Assembly: GCF_900107375.1 (NCBI RefSeq)
Contig: NZ_FNPT01000003.1
Span: 1 to 64,000, forward strand
Reading direction: 5' to 3'
Source of the DNA: Lysobacter sp. yr284
GTDB lineage: Bacteria; Pseudomonadota; Gammaproteobacteria; Xanthomonadales; Xanthomonadaceae
Length of the DNA: 64,000 nucleotides
The notes beneath the pieces are model-generated. The model did not search any database. It was not told the DNA's origin and was given only the letters and a program-made list of their open reading frames with translations. Made by a program: the position numbers and the translations under genes. Position 1 is the stretch's first letter. The number at the start of each line of letters is the position of its first letter. Positions 25,938 through 34,522 of this stretch are shown here, piece after piece.

Positions 25938-27035
25938 ATGATCAAGATTTCGGGCGTCGCGGCCGTGGCCGCCATCGTCGGACTCGGCGGCTGCGCGTTC
26001 GCGCCGGGCCAGTACATCTCGCCCGCGCAGTTCGCGCGCAGCGACCTGGCGAAGGACGGCCACATCCAGATGGTGGCGATCACGCCCGATTACCTGTCCG
26101 CGCAACAGCGGGTCGAGACCACGATCCCGATCGAGCTGATGGCCTACCAGCCCGAGGCCTACCGCATCGGCCGCGGCGACACGTTGTACATCACCATCTG
26201 GGACCATCCCGAACTGACCTCGCCGGCCGGCACCCAGCAGCAGACCGCGGCCAACGGCCGCCTGGTGCGGCCGGACGGGACCTTGTTCTATCCCTACGTC
26301 GGCATGATCCGCGCCGAGGGCCTGACCATCGAGGAACTGCGCGCGCAGATCACCTCGCGCATCTCGCACTATGTGCAAAGCCCGCAGGTCGACGTCAGCA
26401 TCATCGACTACGGCAGCCAGCGGGTGACCCTGCAGGGCGCGTTCGTCAAGACCGAGCGCCAGCCGATCACCGCGACGCCGCTGACCCTGGCCCAGGCGAT
26501 CGGCGCGGCCACGGTCGATCCGATCCGCGCCGACCTGGCCGGCTTCGTGCTGACCCGCGACGGCCGCCAGTACCACCTGGACCTGGACGAGCTCAACCGC
26601 GGCGGCTCGGTCGCCAAGGACATCTACCTCAAGGCCGGCGACCACCTGTACATGCCCTACAACGACCGCAAGGAGGTCTATGTGGTCGGCGAGGTGGTGC
26701 GGCCGCAGGCGATGACCTTCAAGACCACCGACCTGACCCTGACCCAGGCCCTGGGCCGCGCCGGCGGGCTCAACCCGCTGACCGCCAAGGGCGACTCGGT
26801 ATACGTCATACGCGGGGTGGAGACCCAGGACCGCGAGCCGGCGAAGATCTTCCACCTCAGCGCCAAGTCGCCGGCCGCGTTCGCGCTCGGCAGCCGCTTC
26901 CACGTGCGCGCCGGCGACGTGGTGTTCGTCGGCCCGGCCGGGGTGACCCGCTGGAACCGCTTCGTCAACCAGTTGCTGCCGTTGTCCAACATCGTCAACA
27001 ACGCCGCCAACACCCAGGACCTGCTCGACCGCTGA
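25938..27035 (+). CDS. wza: Wza-like outer-membrane polysaccharide export lipoprotein
   Basis: A 365-residue protein. The signal MIKISGVAAVAAIVGLGGC has a lipobox (LGGC, Cys19). The mature part holds a poly-export domain (YRIGRGDTLYITIWDHPEL, GRLVRPDGTLFYPYVGMI, GLTIEELRAQIT) and SLBB-like repeats (VTLQGAFVKTERQPITATPLTLAQAI and VYVVGEVVRPQAMTFKTTDLTLTQAL). It would form the outer-membrane channel fed by Wzc. The ATG at 25938 is chosen for the lipoprotein signal, although only a weak purine stretch (AGAGAC) precedes it and the frame is open upstream. Unlike the usual wza-wzb-wzc order it is divergent from wzb-wzc. Confidence 0.9.
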   Translation: MIKISGVAAVAAIVGLGGCAFAPGQYISPAQFARSDLAKDGHIQMVAITPDYLSAQQRVETTIPIELMAYQPEAYRIGRGDTLYITIWDHPELTSPAGTQQQTAANGRLVRPDGTLFYPYVGMIRAEGLTIEELRAQITSRISHYVQSPQVDVSIIDYGSQRVTLQGAFVKTERQPITATPLTLAQAIGAATVDPIRADLAGFVLTRDGRQYHLDLDELNRGGSVAKDIYLKAGDHLYMPYNDRKEVYVVGEVVRPQAMTFKTTDLTLTQALGRAGGLNPLTAKGDSVYVIRGVETQDREPAKIFHLSAKSPAAFALGSRFHVRAGDVVFVGPAGVTRWNRFVNQLLPLSNIVNNAANTQDLLDR

Positions 27036-27180
27036 GCGCGGCTTTGCGGTTCTTGTCGGTACGCGCACGCGCCGCCGGCGCGCCGCCGGGCGGCGGCGGC
27101 GCGCGCTGCCGCGGCCGCCGCTTGTCTGCTAACTTTGCCGTCTTGCGCACGAACCGCGCGCACGTAGGGAGCGGCAGGAC

Positions 27181-29052
27181 TTGGAAGGCGATCACGCACA
27201 GCTGCGCACGGCCGGGGTCGACCTGGGCGGTCTGATGACCGTGCTGGGCCAACACCTGTATTCGACCCCGTTGGTGGCGCTGCGCGAGCTGGTGCAGAAC
27301 GCGCACGACTCCATCGTCCGCCGCCGCCTGGAAGACCCGCAACCGCCGGTTGCGCCGCGCATCGTCGTCAGCGGCGACATCGGCGCGCGCACCGTACGGG
27401 TGACCGACACCGGCACCGGCCTGACCGACGCGGAGATCCACCAGTACCTGGCCACCGTCGGGGTCGGCTACACCCGCGGCCTGCGCCAGTCCGGCGCCGG
27501 CAGCGACGAACTGATCGGCATGTTCGGCCTGGGCTTCCTGTCGGCGTTCGTGATCGCCGAGCGGGTGACCGTGCACACCACCTCCTACCAGCAGCCCGAG
27601 CGCGGTTGGCGCTACCAGTCCAGCAACGGCGAGCAGTACACGCTGAGCGCGGCCAAGCCGCGCGAGGTCGGCACCGTGGTCGAGCTGCTGCTGCGCCCGG
27701 AGCACGCGCGGCTGGCCGGCGAGGATTACCTGGCGCGCGTGCTCGGCCGCTATTGCGCGTTGCTGCGGGTGCCGATCCACATCGGCGCGGCGTCCGAGCC
27801 GGTCAATCCCGAGCCGCCGCCGTGGCGCGATCCCGACGCCGGCAACGAGCACCCGGTGCAGGCGCGCAAGCGCCAGCTGCGTTTTGCCAGCCGTTTCGAA
27901 TCCCAGTTCGAGCCGATCTGCGCGCTGCCGGTGGCCGCGCCCGAGCACGACCTCAAGGGCCTGCTGTGGGTGCAGGACGGCGGCACCTACGGCAACGGCG
28001 ACAACCGCAACCTGTCGGTGTTCGTGCGCGGCATGCTGCTCGACGACGACGCGCGCGAACTGCTGCCCAGCTGGGCCGGTTTCGCCGGCGGGGTGATCGA
28101 ATCCAGCCGGCTGATGCCGACCGCCAGCCGCGAGGACCTGCAGCGCAACGACGCCTACCGCAGCGCCCAGCACGCGATTTCCGAGGCGCTGATCGTCGGC
28201 CTGGCCGCGCTCGCGCGCGAGCAGCCCGAGGCCTGGCGGCGGATCCTGGCGCGCCACAACGAGGCGCTGCTGGGCGCGGCGCTGGGCGATGCGCGGCTGT
28301 TCGAGCTGCTGGCCGGCGAGGTGCGCATTCCCAGCTCGCACGGCGAACTGCGCGCCGGCGCGCTGCGCCGCGACGGCGCGATCCACGTCGGCCTCGGCGG
28401 CGGCGGTTTCGAGGACATGCTGTTCCGCATGCTCGGCGTGCCGGTCGCGCGCGGCGACCGCTATGCGGTGCTGCCGTTCCTGCGCCAGTGGACCCAGCGC
28501 CACGGCGGCCGCCTGATCGAGATCGGCACCGAACAGGGCAACCGCCAGCTGTTCACCGAACAATCGCTGCCGCAGGCCGAGCTGGACTGGCTGCGCGAGG
28601 CCCTGGCCGACGGCGAGAAGCTGGTGCCGGCGCGCTTCGCCCCGGCCGAGCTGCCGCTGATGGCGGTGCCCGACCGCGAGGCCGAACTCAAGCGCCGGCT
28701 GGAAAGCGACGAGGCCGACAAGCGCATCTCGATGACCGCGCTGCGGCTGGTGCGCGGCTTCACCGCCGGCATCGACGGCTCCGCGCAGGCGCGGCTGTAC
28801 GTCAACCTCGACAATCCCGCGGTGCAGGCGCTGCTGGCCACCGCCCGCCGCGACCCGGCCGCGGCCGCGCCGGCGGCGCGCCTGCTCAAGGCGATCAAGC
28901 AATTGATGGACAGCCACAGCGAGGCCGACGGGCAGGGCCCGCGCCTCAACGGCGCGCTCGCCGCGATCGGCGACAGCGCGCTGCGGCTGCTGCCGCCCGA
29001 GCCCGCGCCGATACCCGGCACCCAAGCGCAGGACGAGCAGCCCACCGCCTGA
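27181..29052 (+). CDS. Divergent HSP90-family chaperone (HtpG paralogue)
   Basis: A 623-residue protein with HSP90 organisation. The GHKL ATPase domain has E36 and N40 in RELVQNAHDSI, DTGTG at 76-80, and IGMFGLGFLSAF at 112-123. The middle domain includes LSVFVRGMLLDDDARELLP and SREDLQRN, whose Arg (about 317) matches the phosphate-contacting Arg. All ATPase residues that I can check are kept, so it is probably active. It is much more diverged from E. coli HtpG than an orthologue should be and fits the annotated HSP90 family protein group. The TTG at 27181 follows GGGAG at 9 bases. The helical-repeat gene starts about 100 bases later, so the two likely form an operon. Client proteins are unknown. 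Confidence 0.88.
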   Translation: MEGDHAQLRTAGVDLGGLMTVLGQHLYSTPLVALRELVQNAHDSIVRRRLEDPQPPVAPRIVVSGDIGARTVRVTDTGTGLTDAEIHQYLATVGVGYTRGLRQSGAGSDELIGMFGLGFLSAFVIAERVTVHTTSYQQPERGWRYQSSNGEQYTLSAAKPREVGTVVELLLRPEHARLAGEDYLARVLGRYCALLRVPIHIGAASEPVNPEPPPWRDPDAGNEHPVQARKRQLRFASRFESQFEPICALPVAAPEHDLKGLLWVQDGGTYGNGDNRNLSVFVRGMLLDDDARELLPSWAGFAGGVIESSRLMPTASREDLQRNDAYRSAQHAISEALIVGLAALAREQPEAWRRILARHNEALLGAALGDARLFELLAGEVRIPSSHGELRAGALRRDGAIHVGLGGGGFEDMLFRMLGVPVARGDRYAVLPFLRQWTQRHGGRLIEIGTEQGNRQLFTEQSLPQAELDWLREALADGEKLVPARFAPAELPLMAVPDREAELKRRLESDEADKRISMTALRLVRGFTAGIDGSAQARLYVNLDNPAVQALLATARRDPAAAAPAARLLKAIKQLMDSHSEADGQGPRLNGALAAIGDSALRLLPPEPAPIPGTQAQDEQPTA

Positions 29053-29153
29053 TCCGCGCGACCGCGCCGCGTTCGCCGCCGCTTCGCGCAGCGGCCGCGC
29101 GGCGCCCTCCACCCATTCGCCAAAGCGCCATAGCCAAACGGGGAGCAACCGAT

Positions 29154-31448
29154 ATGGACATCTTCCAATGGATCGAAGACCTCAGCGATGAACTGCGCGA
29201 GGCCGGCCAGTACCGCCTGGTCGAACTGATCAACCGCATCCCGCACGAGCTGCACGAAAACCACCCCGAGCGGGTCGAGGCGATGCTGCCCGAGGCGCTG
29301 GCCGCCGCGCGCGCGATGCAGCATCCGTGGCTGGAAGTGTTCTTCCGCCACTGGGGCCTGCAGAACCGCATGCGCAACCTCGCCGAGGGCGACAAGGCGC
29401 TGCCCGAGGCGGTGTCGCTGCTGGAGTTCGCCCACCGCGACCAGACCCAGCAATGCCCGCAGTCGGTGTGCGTGACCCAGGACATCGCGATCTGCTACGG
29501 CAACGTCGACGGCCCGGGCTGGGTGCCCGAGCGGCTGGCGGTGAGCGAGGAGACGCTGGCGCGGATCGAGCCCAGCCGCGCCTGCTACGACTGCATCAGC
29601 CGCGAATACGCGCTGGCGCTGATGGACGACGGCCGCGCCGCCGACGCGGTCGACTACCTGCAGCGGCAGGCGCAGAACATGCTGCGCGACGGCGCCGAGC
29701 CGGGCGTGGCCTATCGCGAGACCCAGGCCGGCGCGCTGTTCCGCGCCGGCCGCTTCGACGAGGCGCTGGCCGAACTGGCGGCGATCGACGAAGACGACAT
29801 GGTCGACGACGACGACGGCGACCGGCTCAGCCGGCAGACCTTCCGCGCGTTGGTGCTGGCCCACCAGGGCCGCATCGACGAGGCCTGGGAGGCGCTGCCC
29901 GAGTACGGCCCGCTGATCGTGCCGCTGCTGTATCCGCGCTGGTCCGAGGCGATGGCGCTGATCGCCCAGGCCAAGCCCGAGTACAACCACTGGCGCCTGG
30001 GCCGGCTGCTGATGTCGATGGCCACGCACATGGACCAGGTTGGCGCGCACCGCCGCTGCATCGAACAATCGCTGCGCCACGGCGAACTGGCGCTGCGCCG
30101 CAACGCGCCGTGGAGCGCGCGCCGCGCGCTGGAGCTGGCGCGCCGCCATCAACCGCTGCTGCGCGCCGATCTCGGCGCGGCGCAGCAGATCGACGCCTTC
30201 GCCGCCCGCCTCGACGCCGCCGGCGGCGGCGAGTTCGCGCTGCCGATGCCGGCCGAGCAGGTCTACGAGCACGTGCGCGGCAGCGAGGGCTCCGATCCCG
30301 AGCAGGACATGGAACTGCTGCTGGCCGCCTACGCTCAGCGCCGCGACGACGGCCCGCTGGCCGGGCTGCTGGCCTCGGCGATGCTGGCGTGCGGTGCGCG
30401 CGAGGAAGCGCTGGCGCACTTGTGGGACTTCGTCGGCCGCCACCCCGGTTCGGAGGAATCGCCGGCCGGGCAATTGCTGGAACAGCTGCTCGACGATGCC
30501 GACGCCGGCGCCCAGGTCGAGCGCCTGGCCGCGCTGCTGCAGCCCGTGCGCGAGCCGTTCGCGCACTGGTGCCGCGCGCAGCTGGCGTTCCGCCAGTCGC
30601 GCTGGCGCGAGGTCGGCGCGCACGTGCAGCGCCTGATCGCGGCCGACCCCGACGCGCAAGGCGCCAACCGCCTGTGGGCGCGCGCGGCCATGGAAGAACA
30701 GGACTTCGCCCAGGCCGTGCGGCTGTACGCCGCGCTGGCCGAGCGGGCCGAACAGCCCGGCGGCGACGACTGGGACCTGATGTCGGCCGCCAGCGCCGCC
30801 GGCGACTGGGACGCGGTGCGCCGCAGCGCCGCGCGCCTGGGCATGGAGCTGAGCAGCAGCGAAGGCCCGGTGCGCGAATCCTGGGGCTGGGTGCGGGTGC
30901 GCTACGAGCGCGACGGCGAGAGCTACGACTGCCTGGCCCGGCGCACCGGCCCGGTCACCGCGCAGGTGACCACGGTGGCGCCGCCCGGCCGTCCTCAGCA
31001 CGTGCGCGACGAAGTCGTGTTCGACGCCGCGCCGCTGGAACCGGCGCCGGAGGACGAGGCCGAGCGCGAGCGCTGGCTGGCGCCGTTCCGGGTGGTCCAC
31101 ACCGTCCATCGCGCCGACTACCGCAGCTGGTTCGTCGACGGCGCGCATCCCGGCGAAGCCGCGTTCGACGCGTTGTGCGAAGCGGTCGAGGCGCAGGAGT
31201 GGACGCTGTGGGTGCGCAGCAGCGACGACTACCGCGTGCGCGATCCCAACAGCGAGGAAGACGAGGCGCTGCCTGGCGTGTACTTCTTCCTGGCGACGCC
31301 GCCGCAGTTGGCGCCGGCGGACGTGGACCGGCGCCTGCACGAACTCACCGCCGGCTGGGAGCATCCGTTGAGCTGGCCGCAGCTGGCCGAGCAGGCCGGC
31401 GCGGACGTGTCCAGGCACGAGGCGGTGATCGAAGCGTACGGGCTCTGA
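29154..31448 (+). CDS. Helical-repeat (TPR-like) partner protein of the HSP90 paralogue
   Basis: A 764-residue protein without signal peptide. Residues 1 to about 500 are rich in paired helices resembling tetratricopeptide-type repeats (for example GALFRAGRFDEALAELAAID, VLAHQGRIDEAWEALPEYG, AMEEQDFAQAVRLYAALAER). An acidic patch DEDDMVDDDDGD occurs near 213-224. From about 570 the sequence turns beta-rich (WGWVRVRYERDGESYDCLAR) and ends with a short globular domain of unknown type. GGGGAG lies 8 bases before the ATG. Its place directly after an HSP90-family gene suggests a co-chaperone or client, since eukaryotic TPR proteins bind HSP90, but this HSP90 ends DEQPTA and lacks MEEVD, so the mode would differ. 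Confidence 0.72.
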   Translation: MDIFQWIEDLSDELREAGQYRLVELINRIPHELHENHPERVEAMLPEALAAARAMQHPWLEVFFRHWGLQNRMRNLAEGDKALPEAVSLLEFAHRDQTQQCPQSVCVTQDIAICYGNVDGPGWVPERLAVSEETLARIEPSRACYDCISREYALALMDDGRAADAVDYLQRQAQNMLRDGAEPGVAYRETQAGALFRAGRFDEALAELAAIDEDDMVDDDDGDRLSRQTFRALVLAHQGRIDEAWEALPEYGPLIVPLLYPRWSEAMALIAQAKPEYNHWRLGRLLMSMATHMDQVGAHRRCIEQSLRHGELALRRNAPWSARRALELARRHQPLLRADLGAAQQIDAFAARLDAAGGGEFALPMPAEQVYEHVRGSEGSDPEQDMELLLAAYAQRRDDGPLAGLLASAMLACGAREEALAHLWDFVGRHPGSEESPAGQLLEQLLDDADAGAQVERLAALLQPVREPFAHWCRAQLAFRQSRWREVGAHVQRLIAADPDAQGANRLWARAAMEEQDFAQAVRLYAALAERAEQPGGDDWDLMSAASAAGDWDAVRRSAARLGMELSSSEGPVRESWGWVRVRYERDGESYDCLARRTGPVTAQVTTVAPPGRPQHVRDEVVFDAAPLEPAPEDEAERERWLAPFRVVHTVHRADYRSWFVDGAHPGEAAFDALCEAVEAQEWTLWVRSSDDYRVRDPNSEEDEALPGVYFFLATPPQLAPADVDRRLHELTAGWEHPLSWPQLAEQAGADVSRHEAVIEAYGL

Positions 31449-31534
31449 AGCCGCGCGCGATCGGCCGGTAGCGAAAAGCAGGTGGAGGCCGGCGCCCGAG
31501 CCGGCCCGGTGCCTGCGGCGCTTTGCTCTTGCCG

Positions 31535-31647
31535 TTGTGGGAGGCACTTCGCTTTTGCTGTTGTGGGTGGGACGTCAGTCCCGATGCCTTTCGCTCAGGT
31601 CGCGGCGATCCGGCCGAACAGCATCGGGACTCAAGTCCCTCCCGCAA
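31535..31647. repeat. Family B palindromic repeat (GTGGGAGGGACTTCAGTCCC type)
   Basis: TTGTGGGTGGGACGTCAGTC at 31561 pairs with GGGACTCAAGTCCCTCCCGC ending at 31647, forming a long imperfect hairpin with a CCGATGC/GCATCGG inner stem. A degenerate extra half (TTGTGGGAGGCACTTCGC) lies at 31535-31552. It occupies much of the 322-base gap between the helical-repeat gene and the Asn-glycosidase gene, where I see nothing else. Confidence 0.75.
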
Positions 31648-31770
31648 CCGCCCCGTACCGTCGAAAACCGGCGAAACATTTCCAAAACCGCCGCGCGGTT
31701 GCGCCCGCGCGGCGCGGCCGCTAGCGTGTTGGCGATTCGCTCCGCCTCCGCCATCCGCCGGGCCTTCGCC

Positions 31771-32805
31771 ATGACCTCACGCCGCTCGTTCCTGCACAGC
31801 TCGCTGCTCGCCGCGGGCGCCGCCGCGCTGCCCGCGTTCGCCGCCGACAAGACGGCCGCGCCGCCGCCGGCGCCCAAGGCCATCGACGGCGCGCGCGTGG
31901 TCTCGACCTGGGACTTCGGCGTCGGCGCCAACCAGGCCGCGTGGAAGCGGCTGGGCGAGGGCGGCGCCGCCTTGGATGCGGTCGAGGCCGGCGCGCGCTG
32001 GGCCGAGGCCGACCTGTGCAACAGCACGGTCGGGCGCTGCGGCAATCCCGACCGCGACGGCGTGCTGACCTTGGATGCCAGCATCATGGACGGCGACGGC
32101 CGCTGCGGCGCGGTCGCCGCGCTGGAGGACATCGCCCATCCGGTCAGCGTCGCGCGCCGGGTCATGGAGCGCACGCCGCACGTGTTGCTGGCCGGCGCGG
32201 GCGCGCAGCAGTTCGCGGTCGAGCAGGGCTTTGCGAAAGAACCGCTGCTGACCGACAAGGCGCGCGCGGCCTGGAACGAGTGGCGCAAGACCTCCCAGTA
32301 CCAGCCGGTCATCAACGCCGAGCGTCTCGACCACGCCAGGCCCGGCGACAAGCACAATCACGACACCCTCGGCATCCTCGCCATCGACCGCAGCGGCAAG
32401 CTCGCCGGCGCCTGCACCACCAGCGGCATGGCCTGGAAGCTGCACGGACGCGTCGGCGACAGCCCCATCGTCGGCGCCGGCCTGTATGTCGACAACGACG
32501 TCGGCGCGGCCACCGCCTCGGGCGTGGGCGAGGAGATGCTGCGCAATGCCGCCAGCTTCCTGGTGGTCGAGCTGATGCGCCAGGGCCGCAGCCCCGACGA
32601 AGCCTGCCGCGAGGCGATCGAGCGGGTGGTGCGCAAGCGCCCGCAGGCGAGCAAGACCTTGCAGGTGTGTTTCCTGGCGATCGACAAGCACGGCGAGGTC
32701 GGCGCGCACGCGCTGCATCGCGGCTTCGTCTACGCGGTGTGCGACGCCGGCAAGCGCGATGCGCTGCTGGATGCGCCCTCGGTGTATGCGACCGAGCAGA
32801 CCTGA
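31771..32805 (+). CDS. N4-(beta-N-acetylglucosaminyl)-L-asparaginase (aspartylglucosaminidase), Tat-exported
   Basis: A 344-residue Ntn-hydrolase precursor. The leader MTSRRSFLHSSLLAAGAAALP has a twin-arginine-like SRRSFL, so Tat export to the periplasm is likely. The autocleavage and nucleophile Thr is T199 in HDTLGILAIDRSGKLAG; the other conserved parts are LCNSTVGRCGNPDRDG, IMDGDGRCGAVAAL and GRVGDSPIVGAGLYVDN. The enzyme splits the GlcNAc-Asn bond of deglycosylated N-glycan stubs. This fits the mannosidase and hexosaminidase genes about 5 kb downstream. Isoaspartyl peptidase is a related alternative, but the NSTVG and SASIMDG blocks favour aspartylglucosaminidase. The repeats upstream leave little room for a strong promoter. 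Confidence 0.9.
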   Translation: MTSRRSFLHSSLLAAGAAALPAFAADKTAAPPPAPKAIDGARVVSTWDFGVGANQAAWKRLGEGGAALDAVEAGARWAEADLCNSTVGRCGNPDRDGVLTLDASIMDGDGRCGAVAALEDIAHPVSVARRVMERTPHVLLAGAGAQQFAVEQGFAKEPLLTDKARAAWNEWRKTSQYQPVINAERLDHARPGDKHNHDTLGILAIDRSGKLAGACTTSGMAWKLHGRVGDSPIVGAGLYVDNDVGAATASGVGEEMLRNAASFLVVELMRQGRSPDEACREAIERVVRKRPQASKTLQVCFLAIDKHGEVGAHALHRGFVYAVCDAGKRDALLDAPSVYATEQT

Positions 32806-32886
32806 GCGGACAGCGGTGGATGCAGGCGGATGCGCGCGGTTCGATGCGGGCGTCAGGCGACGACGGATTGACCGGAGGCAAAGTCC

Positions 32887-33624
32887 ATGAACGCGATCGA
32901 TCGACCGTTGCTTGAGGTTTCCGCGGGCTCCTTGGCGTCCGCGCTGGCCGCGCGGGACGGCGGCGCCGATCGGGTCGAGCTGTGCGACAACCTCGCCGAG
33001 GGCGGGACCACGCCGTCCTACGGCGCATTGGCGGTCGCGCGCGACAAGCTGCGCATCCCGCTGTACGTGCTGATCCGCCCGCGCGGCGGCGATTTTCTTT
33101 ACGACGACGCCGAACGCGCGGCGATGCTCGCCGACGTCGAGGCCTGCGTGCGGCTGGGCTGCGACGGCGTGGTGATCGGCGCGCTCGACGCCGACGGCGA
33201 GGTCGATGCGGCGGTGTGCGGCGAACTGATCGCGGCGGCGGGTCCGCTCGGCGTTACCTTCCATCGCGCCTTCGACGCCGTGCGCGACCCGGGCCGGGCG
33301 TTGGAAGCGGTCATCGCGCTGGGCTGCGAACGCATCCTCACCTCCGGCGCCGCCGCCGACGCGTACAGCGGCGCGGCGCGCATCGCGCAGTGGGGCGCAC
33401 AAGCGGCGGGGCGGATCGGGTTGATGGCCGGCGCGGGCGTCACTCCTGAAAACATCGCGGACGTGGCGCGGCGCGCCGGCGTGCGCGAACTGCACGCCTC
33501 GGCCAAGGCGCCGCGGCGCTCGGCCATGCGCTACCGCAACCAGGCCCTGGCCGGGCTGTCGCCGGACTGGAGCCAGACCGACGCGCAGCGCGTGCGCGCG
33601 CTGGTGCAGGCCCTGCGCGGCTGA
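32887..33624 (+). CDS. cutC: CutC family protein
   Basis: A 245-residue TIM-barrel protein (E. coli CutC is 248). Characteristic blocks are LEVSAGSLASALAARDGGADRVELCDNLAEGGTTPSYG at the start, VLIRPRGGDFLY, VTFHRAFD and RILTSGAAADA. CutC was named for copper homeostasis in E. coli, but its direct role is doubtful and the reaction is unknown. It lies 81 bases after the aspartylglucosaminidase gene with the ribosome-site-like GGAGG at 32874, probably in the same transcript. In other bacteria cutC genes are often beside N-glycan or asparagine-glycan hydrolases, which hints at a sugar-related role; that is inference. Confidence 0.9.
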   Translation: MNAIDRPLLEVSAGSLASALAARDGGADRVELCDNLAEGGTTPSYGALAVARDKLRIPLYVLIRPRGGDFLYDDAERAAMLADVEACVRLGCDGVVIGALDADGEVDAAVCGELIAAAGPLGVTFHRAFDAVRDPGRALEAVIALGCERILTSGAAADAYSGAARIAQWGAQAAGRIGLMAGAGVTPENIADVARRAGVRELHASAKAPRRSAMRYRNQALAGLSPDWSQTDAQRVRALVQALRG

Positions 33625-33628
33625 GCGC

Positions 33629-33940
33629 ATGGGGTACGAATACGACGCCTTGCCCGACGATCCGGACGACTATCTGCGCCGGCGCGCGGAACTGATCGAC
33701 GCGGCCGCGGCCTTGCCGAGCTTCAGCCGCCGCGCAGGCGCTTGCGAACTGTGGTTGAGCGATCCCGCGCGTGCGGTGGACGGATGGGAACAAGCGCAAC
33801 TGGTGTTCGGCGAGCGCAGCGTGCGCGTGACCTGCATGACCGCGTTGAGCGCGATGGTGCGCGCGGACTTGCGCGCGTTGCCCGCTTTGCTGGGCGGGGC
33901 GCGCTATGTCGACGACGATGGCGAGCCGGCTGCATTTTGA
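33629..33940 (+). CDS. Small protein of unknown function downstream of cutC
   Basis: A possible 103-residue acidic protein starting 5 bases after cutC, so it could be translated by coupling. It begins MGYEYDALPDDPDDYLRR and contains a short mixed alpha/beta pattern (ELWLSDPARAVDGWEQAQLVFGERSVRVTCMTALSAM). I recognise no family and no membrane segment or signal. Codon use is like the neighbours, which supports a real gene, but the start lacks a clear ribosome site and family evidence is absent. Confidence 0.5.
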   Translation: MGYEYDALPDDPDDYLRRRAELIDAAAALPSFSRRAGACELWLSDPARAVDGWEQAQLVFGERSVRVTCMTALSAMVRADLRALPALLGGARYVDDDGEPAAF

Positions 33941-33947
33941 TCGCGGC

Positions 33948-34048
33948 GTTGGAGCGGGGCCTGCGGCCCCGACACTTTCCGAGCCGCTGCGGTGAGCGCT
34001 CGCTGTCGCTGAAAAGAAAGCATCGGGCCTGAAGGCCCTCCCACAACA
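33948..34048. repeat. Family B palindromic repeat, copy 2
   Basis: GGAGCGGGGCCTGCGGCCCC at 33951-33970 pairs with the arm CATCGGGCCTGAAGGCCCTC ending near 34048 (CCACAACA). The centre is AGAAAGCATCGGG, shared with copies 3 and 4. Confidence 0.7.
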
Positions 34049-34077
34049 GCCGGCGCGGCTTCATGCAGGCCGAGGTT

Positions 34078-34173
34078 GTTGTGGGAGGGGCTTCAGCCCC
34101 GACGCCTTTCGATCCGCTGCGATTAGTGTTCATTGCAGCCGAAAGAAAGCATCGCGCCTGAAGTCCGCCCGCA
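34078..34173. repeat. Family B palindromic repeat, copy 3
   Basis: GTTGTGGGAGGGGCTTCAGC begins one arm and GAAGTCCGCCCGCATCAC closes the other, with a CCGACGC / GCATCGC inner stem. It is only about 30 bases from copy 2, giving a tandem pair. The remaining bases to 34522, up to the flavoprotein gene, show no gene or clear signal other than the ribosome site at 34511. Confidence 0.7.
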
Positions 34174-34522
34174 TCACATTTGCGGACTGTGACTGTCGCT
34201 CGCGCGCATTCCGCAAGCGATCACGCCGCTTCATCATCTTCAGCGCCGGCATCCCGAGCGGATTTTCCCGGTCGCAGCGACGCCATCGTCGTCGTTCGAA
34301 CAACGCGCGTCGCGCGAACGGACCCGGATCACGGCCGCACCCGGTACGCACTCGCGCAAACGCATTTCCGCGATTGCCGCGCGCAGGCCGCGCTGCTAGT
34401 CGTTGGGGCATCCACCGTGTCTTCGCGCCGCTCGATCGGCGCGGCGTTCGCGCCGGCGACGCGGCGCGCGAACGCCGCCACGGCCTCGGTCACATTCCCC
34501 AACCGTGCAGCGGAGCACTGCC

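Noticed and set aside
27606-31448. A long frame joining the HSP90 region to the helical-repeat gene
   Set aside because: The first part is the HSP90 gene read out of frame; the true gene begins at the ATG 29154 with a ribosome site.
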